A stretch of 64,000 bases of DNA from Vibrio tetraodonis (GCF_003350295.1 NZ_QLYY01000013.1:119739-183738), one strand, 5' to 3'; positions 38,801 through 47,260 are shown, counted from the first letter of the stretch. Notes: generated by a model not told the origin, from the sequence alone. A program made the numbers and translations.

Positions 38801-40396
38801 CGATTCCACCTTGGTAAAACGTACTCCCAAGCAAAAGCCTTACTGGGAGACACCAGCCATAAACAGGACGCCTTGAAAGAGCAAGCCAAGCAGATCGCAA
38901 GCCAAGCCATGCAGCTTGAGTGCAACAAAGGCGCGGCGGAAACTGCACGCGATAGCGCGCAGAAGCGCAGTATCGAAGTGAGCGCCAAACTTAATCACCT
39001 TGAGTCTGAGTTAGGGCGCGTTGAGGTCGCTCTAAAGGACGTTGGCATTGACTACTCACCTGGTCTCGAAAAGCGCTTGCAAGAAAAGAAGTCCTGGCTT
39101 GAGGATGAGTATAAATCAGCGCAGCGCAGCGCCGATACGCACAGTGAATCGCTCTCCAAAGCCAAGGAGCACCATCAACAAAAACGCAGTGACGCTGACC
39201 TAAACCTACAAAAAGAAGCGCAAGCGAGAGCCCATCACGAGAAAGCTGTAACCGAGCGCCAATCGGTAATGGGCGTGATCTCAGATGATGGAACCACCGC
39301 CGTCCTAAAAGACACAATGACTTCCATGCTCGAACTTGACGCCATCAACCAAAGAGACACCGCATTTCAGAAAGCACGCAGCTTCATCAGCAAAGTCAAC
39401 GGCTGTGCGCAAGACTACGGAATACCTGTTACCGATCCCATGCTGGCATTTGGACAAACACTCACCGGCACTGATCTTGTCGCGCTATCGCATCTTTACT
39501 GCGAAGCCGTTAGCCTACTTAAGCGACGCATACGTCAAGACCTTATCCAGAGCGGCGATCCTCAGGAAATGCTTATGGATCTGGACAAGGCGTGCCGAAT
39601 GGCCCGAAAATCTCTTGATAACGCAGAGGAGATGTTCCAAACCAAGCGTAGCGAACTGGGGGATGCCATTGCGAAACGCATAACCGATGAGCAGCGCGCG
39701 GTTCGCAAGCTCAGCGCTCAATTGAATGGCATCGGTTTTGGCCAAGTTGCGGAAGTACGTCTTGTCACCGACTATGTGCCGAAATTCGATAAAGTGCTCG
39801 AAGCGCTTCAACAAGGCTCGCAACTCATGGACGACCTATTTGCCGACGCCAGCACAGTCGAAGAAGCGTTGTCCGACCTTTTCCACCGAGCCACAGCCGG
39901 TGAAATCAAGGGCGAGAAGCTGCTCGATCACCGTAATTACTTAAGGGTTAAGACGCAGATCCGCCGACGTGGGCGCAATGAATATGAAGATCTTGAGGGC
40001 TCTCAATTATCGACTGGCGAACGTCTTGGATCAGGCCTCGTTGTTTTGATCAGCATCATCAAGCACTGGGGAAGCGCAGGTCATGGAAAGAAGCCATTTG
40101 CAATCCCTTTAGTCATGGATGAGGTGAGCCGCCTCGATGCGCAAAGCCAAGCCACGGTTTCCGAGCTCTGCCGCCGCTGCGGGGTTCAACTTTTGATGGC
40201 CGCGCCTGAAACACTGGGTAAAATCACCGGATTGGGGTATCAGTTGGTGCGCGTTTGGCCTAATGGCGTCAATCTTGAAAATCCAAGTCAAGACTATGAA
40301 GCCCGCTCTTGGGTACAGATCACCGGGCTGCAAGACAGCACTGAGCTCACCGTCGACAGTGAGCACGTGCTAAACGGCATCCTGGGTAAGTCTTAG
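35831..40396 (+). CDS. jetC: Wadjet SMC-like ATPase JetC
   Basis: A 1521-residue SMC/MukB-type ATPase. Walker A is LLGENGAGKTT at about residues 47-57. Two very long coiled-coil arms flank a hinge region near residues 690-800, and the C-terminal head has the ABC signature LSTGERLGSG near residue 1393 and Walker B IPLVMDEVSRLD shortly after. JetC dimers extrude DNA loops to measure and recognise closed circular plasmids, which JetD then cuts. This is the motor of the complex and the strongest evidence for Wadjet here. Confidence 0.9.
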   Translation: MSKAFPILRSLSLVNLNGITVRTLDLVELQELLSPSAYSSFGNTVSLLGENGAGKTTILGAYQLALMGDIRFVSLGTSDTFQKTQKLADSEMFHRLGNPSMVALEVQTRSQQRHLYLIHAKKSSGINIEMTRMRLVLPKGVEPMSCLALQEGHSWRPLTPHMVRDTAASLGCELTTYESVEGYLLDLFNDGILPKPLQKDKDKANYAQVFHSAMSGRLDSNIERNLSSYLMSHSRGNIKGVVDVLQDSMRVVRQTRIELSKNSKDYTFFKQLLEHATKASSFGWAVAEKQLILADEQLESAQGARIAANEALDKAQATVKKLGAELEQLRQTRDTLEQKRNKTEERLRLAMVAADEFARRERFKEDLNTLTPEAELAKNAHQNAQQDYQRASEALSQAQQDLAETQQQLADAVKAFEITSERAGKYEFACRQLKAVEAFHGHVDPDNLQDPMQALAATKTQCGQNLNELERQLQQMNEIRETYHQFSKQLSIIGETVDPNNLQDWVQAKKRHLQESQLIAANEPYEKEKLQALNIELETQQKYRTLLTSTELENQPDSVPTFMQAVTLYRQKVDDAGQNVVAAKTQCDELLKQQQRLNIELVQTEAKHETWSQLQPQVRLLTQAYPDQASWTGNDCLELQKTLRIENDALTETITEHSAAILKFSADLQILRDRDSSHLELLRTLASDVDGLPICDLFNDIDPEDARYMEAALGSLMSGILVEDPHAASRTLLATYGDDWPLEDLVLIPSGRPISQWNESFEDKELFEDITATFIGADESTEAPWCVLTSGEGLRISQLRDAPVLGDKAREALITRLESQIERHESDRSDATDAHATLTQHIEALRMALPKATVAFADEPDLDAAKTKIKDIERALSQAKMEYQSLCNTEDAVKHSLSILTQCEPFAHSLYRDIVADITVCEAAIARCTEAQLEINQFSPLFKNIDTEWKLLQQPYPNDPVSLEKQVLDEQARYEAASDQLRSMEALHEVRFHLGKTYSQAKALLGDTSHKQDALKEQAKQIASQAMQLECNKGAAETARDSAQKRSIEVSAKLNHLESELGRVEVALKDVGIDYSPGLEKRLQEKKSWLEDEYKSAQRSADTHSESLSKAKEHHQQKRSDADLNLQKEAQARAHHEKAVTERQSVMGVISDDGTTAVLKDTMTSMLELDAINQRDTAFQKARSFISKVNGCAQDYGIPVTDPMLAFGQTLTGTDLVALSHLYCEAVSLLKRRIRQDLIQSGDPQEMLMDLDKACRMARKSLDNAEEMFQTKRSELGDAIAKRITDEQRAVRKLSAQLNGIGFGQVAEVRLVTDYVPKFDKVLEALQQGSQLMDDLFADASTVEEALSDLFHRATAGEIKGEKLLDHRNYLRVKTQIRRRGRNEYEDLEGSQLSTGERLGSGLVVLISIIKHWGSAGHGKKPFAIPLVMDEVSRLDAQSQATVSELCRRCGVQLLMAAPETLGKITGLGYQLVRVWPNGVNLENPSQDYEARSWVQITGLQDSTELTVDSEHVLNGILGKS

Positions 40397-40397
40397 T

Positions 40398-41348
40398 ATG
40401 AGTAGCGATTTATTGCAAAAGTTGGGTCTGCCGCGCACGCAAGTAGCCGAAGTACTGACCCGACTTGCCACCAATAAAAAAGTCATTGAACGGCAAAAAG
40501 ATGGGCCACTTCTCGCCCATCTCGAGTCGCTGCGCATCGCCCATTGCGCAGGACGACTGTGGCACTTAGACAACCCAGAGAGACTTGACCAATTGCGCCA
40601 ACAAATCGGCCTAGAGGAGGGTCATGCAACTAAGGCGCGCGGTGCTATCGTACGTAATACTGAACTCGTTCATCACAAATGTGCTGCGGCCTGGCGAGGA
40701 GACAGCAAGTCTGGCCGAAGCGAACCGCTTCTTCCGACGCAAGCCGTGACAAGCGATGAAGTGATCAGAGTGCGAAGCAGCAAGACTGGATTGACCGTCA
40801 CCTACCCAAGTTGGCAACAATCGGTCGATGAAGAAACAGAGGCACGCTCAGAGTGCACTATCCCTGAGCGCTTGTGGCGTGGAAAGCACAGGCTCTCTTT
40901 TGCGGACATCAAACTCATCATGACAGTTGAAAATCTTGGCGCTTTTGTCGATCTGCCTTTGGTTGAGGGGCTTGTTCTGCTGTATGTACCTGGCCTTAAT
41001 CTTACCCACACAGAGCTATTGGCATCCCTACCCGCCACCGTACCTTGGGTGGCCTTTCCTGATTATGATCCGAATGGCCTATCGATTGTCCAAACAATGG
41101 CGAACAAGCTGGGACGTCCTGCACGCATTTGGCTTCCCAATTACTGGCAGGATCAGGCGGCGCAGCGCAGTCGTGAGATGATTGGCGCGAGTAAGCGTGG
41201 CTGGCTTGACGCCCCATCCTTAAGCCTACCGGGACTTCGTGATGTGCAGCGCTGGCTTGAGCAAGAAGTCCTTGTCTTAGATCACCGATGCGATGCAGCG
41301 CTAAATGACTTGGTCAGCGACGAGCTGGGTATTGTGACACTCAACTAA
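40398..41348 (+). CDS. jetD: Wadjet TOPRIM nuclease JetD
   Basis: A 316-residue protein starting one base after the jetC stop. The C-terminal TOPRIM domain is visible from VPWVAFPDYDPNGLSI (residues ~214-229), which carries the DxD metal-binding aspartates; an upstream conserved Glu is likely in VENLGAFVDLP. In Wadjet, JetD cleaves plasmid DNA trapped by the JetABC motor. It completes an apparently intact jetABCD operon. Confidence 0.88.
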   Translation: MSSDLLQKLGLPRTQVAEVLTRLATNKKVIERQKDGPLLAHLESLRIAHCAGRLWHLDNPERLDQLRQQIGLEEGHATKARGAIVRNTELVHHKCAAAWRGDSKSGRSEPLLPTQAVTSDEVIRVRSSKTGLTVTYPSWQQSVDEETEARSECTIPERLWRGKHRLSFADIKLIMTVENLGAFVDLPLVEGLVLLYVPGLNLTHTELLASLPATVPWVAFPDYDPNGLSIVQTMANKLGRPARIWLPNYWQDQAAQRSREMIGASKRGWLDAPSLSLPGLRDVQRWLEQEVLVLDHRCDAALNDLVSDELGIVTLN

Positions 41349-41842
41349 CTAACGCTACCACCAGACTGACTCTGGTGGCGCATCCCAACTTTTCGCTCGG
41401 AAACGGTCGAATGTGAGATCACCGCTCTCAAACTGAACGCACCAGAGTGGCACTTATTATGATCCTATGTATCACTTATCTTTTTTAACTTCACTTCGAC
41501 TCGTGACGTCCAGAACGAGAGACTAAAGACTGTTCGATCTCTAAGAAGCTTCTGGGGCAAAGGCATGTTACGGCTATATTGTACGTCCTGGCTGTAACTG
41601 CTAGGTAAGCCCCTCCAGTTTACTAGGAATAATTTATTGGTGATGCCTATCGCACACGCTCGATAGTCTCTGAAATCTTAGAACCCCTCTCCCAAGCCAA
41701 CCGAGGAAAGTTGCCATTTTGACGTCTTAAAATGCTATGCGCGATTATTCAATTTCAAAAACTGTGTCAGGCATCTCAATCCCAAACAAAACTCTGTTAA
41801 TCATACTGTTAGCTCCTATATTGAACTCAAGGGGGGAGCTGT
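41349..41842. other. Region between Wadjet and the targeting operon
   Basis: About 490 bases without a gene. A hairpin (CCACCAGA at 41358-41365 with TCTGGTGG at 41371-41378) ten bases after jetD is a likely terminator, although the T run is weak. The right part must hold the tniQ promoter. The 12-bp Xre motif seen at 46863 and 47221 is not found here. Confidence 0.5.
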
Positions 41843-43027
41843 ATGTTTTTGCAAAGGCCAACGCCACACAATGATGAAAGCTTAGATAGCTTCTTTATCC
41901 GAGTTGCCAACAAGAATGGTTATGATGATATCCATCGCTTCCTAGAATCCACCAAACGCTTCTTACAAGGCATTGACGATCACGGCTATCAGACCTTTCC
42001 AACGGATATAACCCGCATAAACCCATGCTCGGCCAGTAGTAGTTCCAGTTCCCGAACAGCTTCACTCCTTAAGCTCGCTCAATTAACGTTTAATGAGCCA
42101 CCCGAGTTGCTAGGGTTGGCAATTAACAGAACAAACATGAAATACTCGCCGTCAACTAGCGCGGTTGTTAGAGGTGCAGAAGTCTTTCCTCGCGGTTTGC
42201 TTCGGACTAACTCCACACCCTGCTGTCCTTCGTGCCTACAAGAAAATGGCTACGCCAACTACCTTTGGCATTTTAAGGGATACGATTACTGCCACATTCA
42301 TGATGTTTCTCTGACCCTCTCCTGCGTCTGTGGAACAGAATATGACTACCGAAAATCTGGTTTAAAAGGAATTTGTAGCAATTGCAAAGAACCTATCATC
42401 GTAAAGAGTCGAGAGAACAATAACGAGGCAAAATCCACTGTTGCAAACTGGCTTGCAGGCAATGAATCTAAAGATCTACCAGACGTCCCTCGAAGCTATC
42501 GCTGGGGCTTAATTCATTGGTGGACACACCTTAATGGCGACAAGTTTGACCATTGTTCATTCACCCAGTTTTTCTCAAACTGGCCAACATCGTTCCATTC
42601 AATGATCGATGATGAAATCGAATTCAATCTTGAGCATGCTATTGTCAGCACATCTGAATTGCGATTAAAAGATCTTCTTGGTCGGTTGTTTTTCGGTTCA
42701 ATTCGGTTACCTGAACGGAATCTTCAAAACAATATCGTCCTAGGTGAGCTTCTCAGCCACTTAGAAAAGCGTTTATGGCAAAACAAGGGATTAATCGCGA
42801 ACCTCAAAATGAACGCGTTAGAAGCGACTGTATTGTTAAATTGTAGCCTAGATCAGATAGAATCCATGGTTGAACAGCGCATCTTGATGCCAAATCGTAA
42901 AACTAAACCCAATATGCCTCTGGAGGTTCACGATTACCTATTTCATTTCGGCGATATTTTCTGTCTTTGGTTAGCTGAATTCCAAACTGATGAGTTTAAC
43001 CGTTCGTTCTATGTATCGAGGTGGTAA
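41843..43027 (+). CDS. tniQ: TniQ (TnsD-family targeting protein of I-F3 element)
   Basis: A 394-residue protein. The N-terminal TniQ domain begins FLQRPTPHNDESLDSFFIRVANKNGY. Paired Cys/His zinc ligands follow (CCPSCLQENGY, HIHDVSLTLSCVCG, CSNCKEP). TniQ docks on the Cas7/Cas6 end of Cascade and recruits TnsC to the RNA-guided target. The ATG follows AAGGGGGGAG, a very strong ribosome binding site. It heads the tniQ-cas8/5-cas7-cas6 operon, as in all I-F3 transposons; its length matches the V. cholerae protein. Confidence 0.95.
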   Translation: MFLQRPTPHNDESLDSFFIRVANKNGYDDIHRFLESTKRFLQGIDDHGYQTFPTDITRINPCSASSSSSSRTASLLKLAQLTFNEPPELLGLAINRTNMKYSPSTSAVVRGAEVFPRGLLRTNSTPCCPSCLQENGYANYLWHFKGYDYCHIHDVSLTLSCVCGTEYDYRKSGLKGICSNCKEPIIVKSRENNNEAKSTVANWLAGNESKDLPDVPRSYRWGLIHWWTHLNGDKFDHCSFTQFFSNWPTSFHSMIDDEIEFNLEHAIVSTSELRLKDLLGRLFFGSIRLPERNLQNNIVLGELLSHLEKRLWQNKGLIANLKMNALEATVLLNCSLDQIESMVEQRILMPNRKTKPNMPLEVHDYLFHFGDIFCLWLAEFQTDEFNRSFYVSRW

Positions 43028-44950
43028 ATGCAAACTCTGAAAGAGCTAATCGTATCCAATCCTGACGACTTAACGACTGAGCTTAAGCGAGCATTTCGTC
43101 CACTAACACCGCATATTGCAATTGATGGTAATGAGCTTGATGCACTGACGATATTAGTCAATTTAACCGATAAGACTGATGTTCAGAAAGACCTGCTCGA
43201 TCGAGCCAAATGCAAGCACAAACTTCGAGATGAAAAATGGTGGGCTAGCTGCGTAAATTGCGTTAACTATCGACATAGCCATAACCCAAAATTTCCTGAT
43301 ATACGTTCTGAAGGCATTATTCGAACCCAAGCGCTAGGTGAGTTACCGAGCTTTCTACTCTCCTCTTCAAAAATCTCACCATATCATTGGTCATATAGCC
43401 ATGATTCAAAATACGTAAATAAGAGCGCATTCCTCACCAATGAGTTTTGTTGGAACGGGGTGATATCATGCTTGGCTGAGCTTCTTAAAGATGTTGATCA
43501 TCCTCTTTGGAAAACTTTAACGAAATTGGGTTGCTATCAAAAAACTCGAAAAGAAATGGCAAAAAAATTAGCGTCAATTGCTCACACGACCATCAATGTC
43601 ACACTAGCACCAAATCACCTGACGCAAATCTCTCTACCCGACAACGAAGGGTCCTATATTTCACTATCACCTGTTGCATCTCAGACTATGCAAAGCCACT
43701 TTCATCAAGGGCTCCAAGATGAATATCGGCATAGCGCGATAACGCGGTTTAGTCGAACCACCAACATGGGTGTCACGTCAATGACATGTGGCGGAGCATT
43801 TAGAATGTTAAGGTCTAGAGCTAAGTTTTCAAGTACCTCTCATCACCGATTAAACAGTAAGCGAAGTTGGTTAACATCAGAACATGTTCAATCATTGAAA
43901 CAGTACCAGCGACTTAATCAACGCCTCATACCTGAAAATGCACGAAAGGCGCTCCGTAAAAAATACAAAATTGAGATTCAAAAGATGGTCAGCGCTTGGC
44001 TTGCGCTGCAAGACCGTACCCTTGATTCGAACATACTTATCCAACATTTGAATCATAACTTATCTTGCCTAAGAGCCACCAAGCATTTTGCCTACGATCC
44101 AGCGATGACCAAACTCTTTATTGAGCTTTTGAAACGAGAGTTCTCTCATTCAATCAATAATGGCATGCAGCATGCCAGTGGATCGTTTTTAGTTCTACCG
44201 AATATCAGGGTTTGTGGCGCAACAGCTTTAAGCTCTCCGGTAACGGTGGGGATTCCGCCACTTACCGCTTTCTTTGGCTTCGTTCACGCATTCGAGCGGA
44301 ATATAAATCGCGCTACGTCAATCTTTCGTGTCGAATCCTTTGCGATATGCGTCCACCAATTACATGTCGAAAAGCGAGGTTTGACAGCAGAGTTTGTGGA
44401 AAAAGGCAACGGAACTATATCCGCTCCCGCAACCCGTGATGACTGGCAGTGTGATGTCGTATTTAGTCTTATTTTAAACACCAACTTTGCTCACCGTATT
44501 GACCAATCTACGTTAGTTACATCACTACCAAAGCGATTGGCTCGAGGTTCAGCAAAAATTGCAATAGATGACCTTAAACATATCAATTCATTCTCCACAT
44601 TAAAAGCAGCTATCGAATCTCTGCCAATGGAAGCTGGTAGGTGGTTATCACTTTACGTACAGCCAAGCAATAACCTCGGTGATCTATTGACGGCGATAAA
44701 AAAAGACCATCACCTTATGGCAAGCTGTGTCGGTTACCACTTGTTAGAAGAGCCCAAAGATAAACCAAACTCTCTCAGAGGTTACAAACACGCTTTCGCC
44801 GAGTGCATTATTGGGCTCATTAATTCAATCACCTTTAGCTCAGAGACCGATGCCAAAACAATCTTTTGGTCGCTAAATAACCATCAAAACTACCTAATAG
44901 TACAGCCAAGGATTATCAACGATGAAACTACCGACGAATCTTGCCTATGA
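43028..44950 (+). CDS. cas8f: Cas8/Cas5 fusion of type I-F3 Cascade
   Basis: A 640-residue protein, the natural Cas8f-Cas5f fusion length in I-F3 transposons. It starts immediately after the tniQ stop and overlaps cas7 by 29 bases. It has no nuclease motif. In the complex it binds the guide's 5' handle, reads the CC PAM and contacts the DNA. The assignment rests on operon position and size, with a Cas5-like N-terminal part and a long helical C-terminus. Confidence 0.88.
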   Translation: MQTLKELIVSNPDDLTTELKRAFRPLTPHIAIDGNELDALTILVNLTDKTDVQKDLLDRAKCKHKLRDEKWWASCVNCVNYRHSHNPKFPDIRSEGIIRTQALGELPSFLLSSSKISPYHWSYSHDSKYVNKSAFLTNEFCWNGVISCLAELLKDVDHPLWKTLTKLGCYQKTRKEMAKKLASIAHTTINVTLAPNHLTQISLPDNEGSYISLSPVASQTMQSHFHQGLQDEYRHSAITRFSRTTNMGVTSMTCGGAFRMLRSRAKFSSTSHHRLNSKRSWLTSEHVQSLKQYQRLNQRLIPENARKALRKKYKIEIQKMVSAWLALQDRTLDSNILIQHLNHNLSCLRATKHFAYDPAMTKLFIELLKREFSHSINNGMQHASGSFLVLPNIRVCGATALSSPVTVGIPPLTAFFGFVHAFERNINRATSIFRVESFAICVHQLHVEKRGLTAEFVEKGNGTISAPATRDDWQCDVVFSLILNTNFAHRIDQSTLVTSLPKRLARGSAKIAIDDLKHINSFSTLKAAIESLPMEAGRWLSLYVQPSNNLGDLLTAIKKDHHLMASCVGYHLLEEPKDKPNSLRGYKHAFAECIIGLINSITFSSETDAKTIFWSLNNHQNYLIVQPRIINDETTDESCL

Positions 44951-45980
44951 GCGCTCTATTGACCCATCAGATGTCTGCTTTTTCGTCGTCTGGCCCAATA
45001 ATAAAAAAACACCTTTGACTTACACATCTCGAACTCTGCTCGGGCAAATGGAAACGGCGTCGTTGGCCTATGATTCATCTGGTAACCCCAAAGAAAGCGC
45101 TACAGCTGAGGCTTTGGCTCAAGGGAATCCTCATCAGGTCGATTTCTGCCACGTTCCATATGGTGGTAGTCATATCGAATGCAGTTTCTCCGTCTCATTT
45201 TGCTCTGAACTACGCAAACCGTATAAATGCAGTTCAAGCTCTGTCAAACAAACATTGGTACAACTGATCGAGCTCTACGAAACGAAAATCGGCTGGACTG
45301 AGCTAGCAACCCGATATTTGATGAATATTTGCAACGGTAAATGGCTGTGGAAAAATACTCGCAAAGCTTATTGCTGGAACATTGAACTTACTCCTTGGCC
45401 ATGGAACGAGGAAAAGGTTAAATTTGAGGATATCCGTAATAACTACATGTCACGGCAAGACTTTGAAAATAATAAAGATTGGCCTGCTATAGTTGAAATA
45501 ATCAAAACCGCATTTTCTAGTACTAATGGGCTGGCGATATTTGAAATCAAAGCCACCTTGCACTTGCCAACCAATGCTATGTTGCGGCCAAGCCAAGTTT
45601 TCACAGAAAAAGAAAGTGGCAGTAAAAGTAAATCTAAATCTCAAAACAGTCGAGTTTTTCAGAGTACAACTATTGATGGTGAACGAACGCCAATACTAGG
45701 TGCCTTTAAAACGGGAGCAGCTATTGCAACCATTGACGACTGGTATCCTGAAGCAACAGAGCCACTCCGGGTCGGACGGTTTGGCGTTCATAGTGAAGAT
45801 GTTACTTGCTACCGTCATCCGTCTACAGGAAAGGATTTTTTCTCGATACTTCAACAAGCAGAGCACTATATTCAAGTGTTGAGCGCTAACAAAGCTGCCG
45901 ATCAAGACACTATCAACGATATGCACTTCTTAATAGCAAACTTGATTAAGGGCGGGATGTTCCAGCACAAAGGGGACTAA
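44922..45980 (+). CDS. cas7f: Cas7 backbone protein of type I-F3 Cascade
   Basis: A 352-residue Csy3-type protein (FFVVWPNNKKTPLTYTSRTLLGQ, then FCHVPYGGSHIECSFSVSF). Six copies polymerise along the guide RNA, and every sixth guide base is flipped out of pairing. The ATG overlaps the end of cas8 and has AAGGA upstream. It is followed two bases later by cas6. Confidence 0.9.
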   Translation: MKLPTNLAYERSIDPSDVCFFVVWPNNKKTPLTYTSRTLLGQMETASLAYDSSGNPKESATAEALAQGNPHQVDFCHVPYGGSHIECSFSVSFCSELRKPYKCSSSSVKQTLVQLIELYETKIGWTELATRYLMNICNGKWLWKNTRKAYCWNIELTPWPWNEEKVKFEDIRNNYMSRQDFENNKDWPAIVEIIKTAFSSTNGLAIFEIKATLHLPTNAMLRPSQVFTEKESGSKSKSKSQNSRVFQSTTIDGERTPILGAFKTGAAIATIDDWYPEATEPLRVGRFGVHSEDVTCYRHPSTGKDFFSILQQAEHYIQVLSANKAADQDTINDMHFLIANLIKGGMFQHKGD

Positions 45981-45982
45981 AC

Positions 45983-46582
45983 ATGAAATGGTATTACAGA
46001 ACAATCACCTTTCTTCCAGAGCGATGCAACAACGAGACACTGGCTGCAAAGTGCCTTCACGTTTTACATGGATTTAACTATCAGTATGAGACACGAAATA
46101 TCGGTGTTTCATTTCCTCTTTGGTGTGATGTGACGGTTGGAAAGAAGATTTCATTTGTCAGCAAGAACAAGATAGAACTCGACTTACTGCTTAAACAGCA
46201 CTATTTCGTCCAAATGGAACAACTTCAATATTTTCATATATCAAACACTGACCTCATCCCAGAAGATTGTACGTACGTTTCATTTAGGCGCTGCCAATCC
46301 ATAGATAAAGTCACACCAGCTGGGCAGGCAAGGAAAATCAGACGCCTGGAGAAGCGGGCTCTATCTAGAGGCGAATCGTTTGACCCATCATCTTTTGCTC
46401 AAAAAGAGCATAATGTAACAGCGCACTACCACTCACTTGGGGAGTCAAGCAAGCAGACGAACCGCAACTTTCGACTCAATATCAGGATGCTCTCGGAGCA
46501 ACACCGTGAGGGGAATTCGGTTTTTAGTAGCTATGGCTTATCAAATTCAGAAAACTCGTTTCAACCTGTGCCCTTAATCTGA
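45983..46582 (+). CDS. cas6f: Cas6 (Csy4-type) CRISPR RNA endonuclease
   Basis: A 199-residue Csy4-family protein with early histidines (CLHVLHG, residues ~25-31) that can supply the catalytic His. An arginine-rich RNA-binding helix lies near residues 115-130 (ARKIRRLEKRALSR). It cuts pre-crRNA at the repeat hairpin and stays bound to the guide's 3' end. It is the last gene of the operon, 130 bases before the first repeat. cas1, cas2 and cas3 are missing, as expected for a transposition-dedicated system. Confidence 0.92.
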   Translation: MKWYYRTITFLPERCNNETLAAKCLHVLHGFNYQYETRNIGVSFPLWCDVTVGKKISFVSKNKIELDLLLKQHYFVQMEQLQYFHISNTDLIPEDCTYVSFRRCQSIDKVTPAGQARKIRRLEKRALSRGESFDPSSFAQKEHNVTAHYHSLGESSKQTNRNFRLNIRMLSEQHREGNSVFSSYGLSNSENSFQPVPLI

Positions 46583-46712
46583 CCCTTATTTTCTAGGTCG
46601 CTACAACCATTTGAAACTATTAGTGTTTTAATATACTGTAAGAAAAAGGGTAAAAAGCACTTCTTAGCATCTAATTAGTTGAAAATAATGAGCTAAACTT
46701 TAATTGATAACG

Positions 46713-46800
46713 GTGAACTGCCGAGTAGGTAGCTGATAATTCGTAATCCTGAGTGATACGTGTGAATGAAGTGTGAACTGCCGAATAGGTAGAGTGCACC
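46713..46800 (+). CRISPR. Type I-F two-repeat CRISPR array with one spacer
   Basis: A 28-base repeat at 46713-46740 begins GTGAACTGCC and contains the CTGCC/GGTAG hairpin. A 32-base spacer follows (46741-46772), then a second repeat (46773-46800) whose last nine bases are degenerate, as in a leader-distal repeat. It follows cas6 in the same orientation, with a 130-base leader. The spacer has no match that I could see in this window and probably targets a mobile element. Confidence 0.93.
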
Positions 46801-46843
46801 CACAACATCAACACCGTTACTTCCCAAACAGCCGCTCTGCTGT

Positions 46844-46872
46844 TTGCTTTAGCCCAAAAAGAGGACTATAAT
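46844..46872 (+). promoter_or_regulatory. Promoter of the homing mini-array with embedded Xre motif
   Basis: A near-consensus promoter (TTGCTT at 46844-46849, 17-base spacer, TATAAT at 46867-46872) ends four bases before the first atypical repeat. The -10 box lies inside GGACTATAATCC (46863-46874), an imperfect inverted repeat found again at 47221-47232 beside xre. Confidence 0.75.
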
Positions 46873-46875
46873 CCC

Positions 46876-46963
46876 CAATCACTACTGAGAAGTAGCTGAT
46901 AATAAACGAACCACCTTCATTCGAGTACAAGAACAATTTACTGCTGAATAAGTAGATAACTAC
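46876..46963 (+). CRISPR. Atypical mini-array with self-targeting guaC homing guide
   Basis: Two diverged 28-base repeats (46876-46903 and 46936-46963) keep the Csy4-type hairpin (CTACT/AGTAG and CTGCT/AGTAG). They flank one 32-base spacer (46904-46935). The spacer matches the guaC sense strand at 56237-56268 in 25 of 32 positions, and a CC PAM precedes the protospacer. All seven mismatches (spacer positions 6, 9, 12, 15, 18, 21, 30) are guaC wobble positions, so the spacer encodes the same peptide ([11 protein letters not shown]). Four of them fall on the flipped-out sixth positions. The last repeat overlaps the xre stop codon by four bases. Confidence 0.95.
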
Positions 46964-47166
46964 GGAAGAAGTTCTCTAACATCACACTCGAGTACCTTCG
47001 CCAACTGATAGGCTTTCTCAAGTGTGATGTTTACCTCCCCTCGTTCAATTCTCCCAACGTAACTTCTATCAATGTTTGCTCGCAAAGCTAGTTGATCTTG
47101 GGGCACACCTTGATCTCGGCGTTTATTGCGTAGGTTGATTCCAAACCGTTTCGCTAAGTCTTTCAT
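46960..47166 (-). CDS. xre: Small Xre-family regulator of the transposon
   Basis: A 68-residue protein that is one helix-turn-helix domain (RRDQGVPQDQLALRANIDRSYVGRIERGEVNITLEKAYQLAKVL). Xre regulators at this place have been reported to control the atypical guide RNA in I-F3 transposons, tying guaC homing to arrival in a new host. The gene runs toward the mini-array, and its stop overlaps the last atypical repeat. Its divergent upstream region holds GGACTATAATCC, the same 12-mer found in the mini-array promoter, so Xre probably binds both. Confidence 0.88.
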   Translation of the reverse strand: MKDLAKRFGINLRNKRRDQGVPQDQLALRANIDRSYVGRIERGEVNITLEKAYQLAKVLECDVRELLP

Positions 47167-47201
47167 TTAAATCGATTCACAAAATGAAAAACTATCTACG
47201 C

Positions 47202-47232
47202 TTGATGCAAACATTGCCACGGACTATAATCC
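47202..47232 (+). promoter_or_regulatory. Divergent promoter with Xre operator motif
   Basis: TTGATG (47202-47207), a 17-base spacer and TATAAT (47225-47230) drive the plus-strand gene at 47261. The -10 is embedded in the motif GGACTATAATCC (47221-47232). The same motif would also overlie a weaker minus-strand promoter for xre. Confidence 0.65.
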
Positions 47233-47260
47233 GCAAAATAATCCAATCTGAACGTTTCCA

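Noticed and set aside
46583..47260. Possible cas1, cas2 or cas3 near the arrays
   Set aside because: No frame of suitable size or motif exists here or anywhere else in the window; absence is normal for I-F3 transposons.
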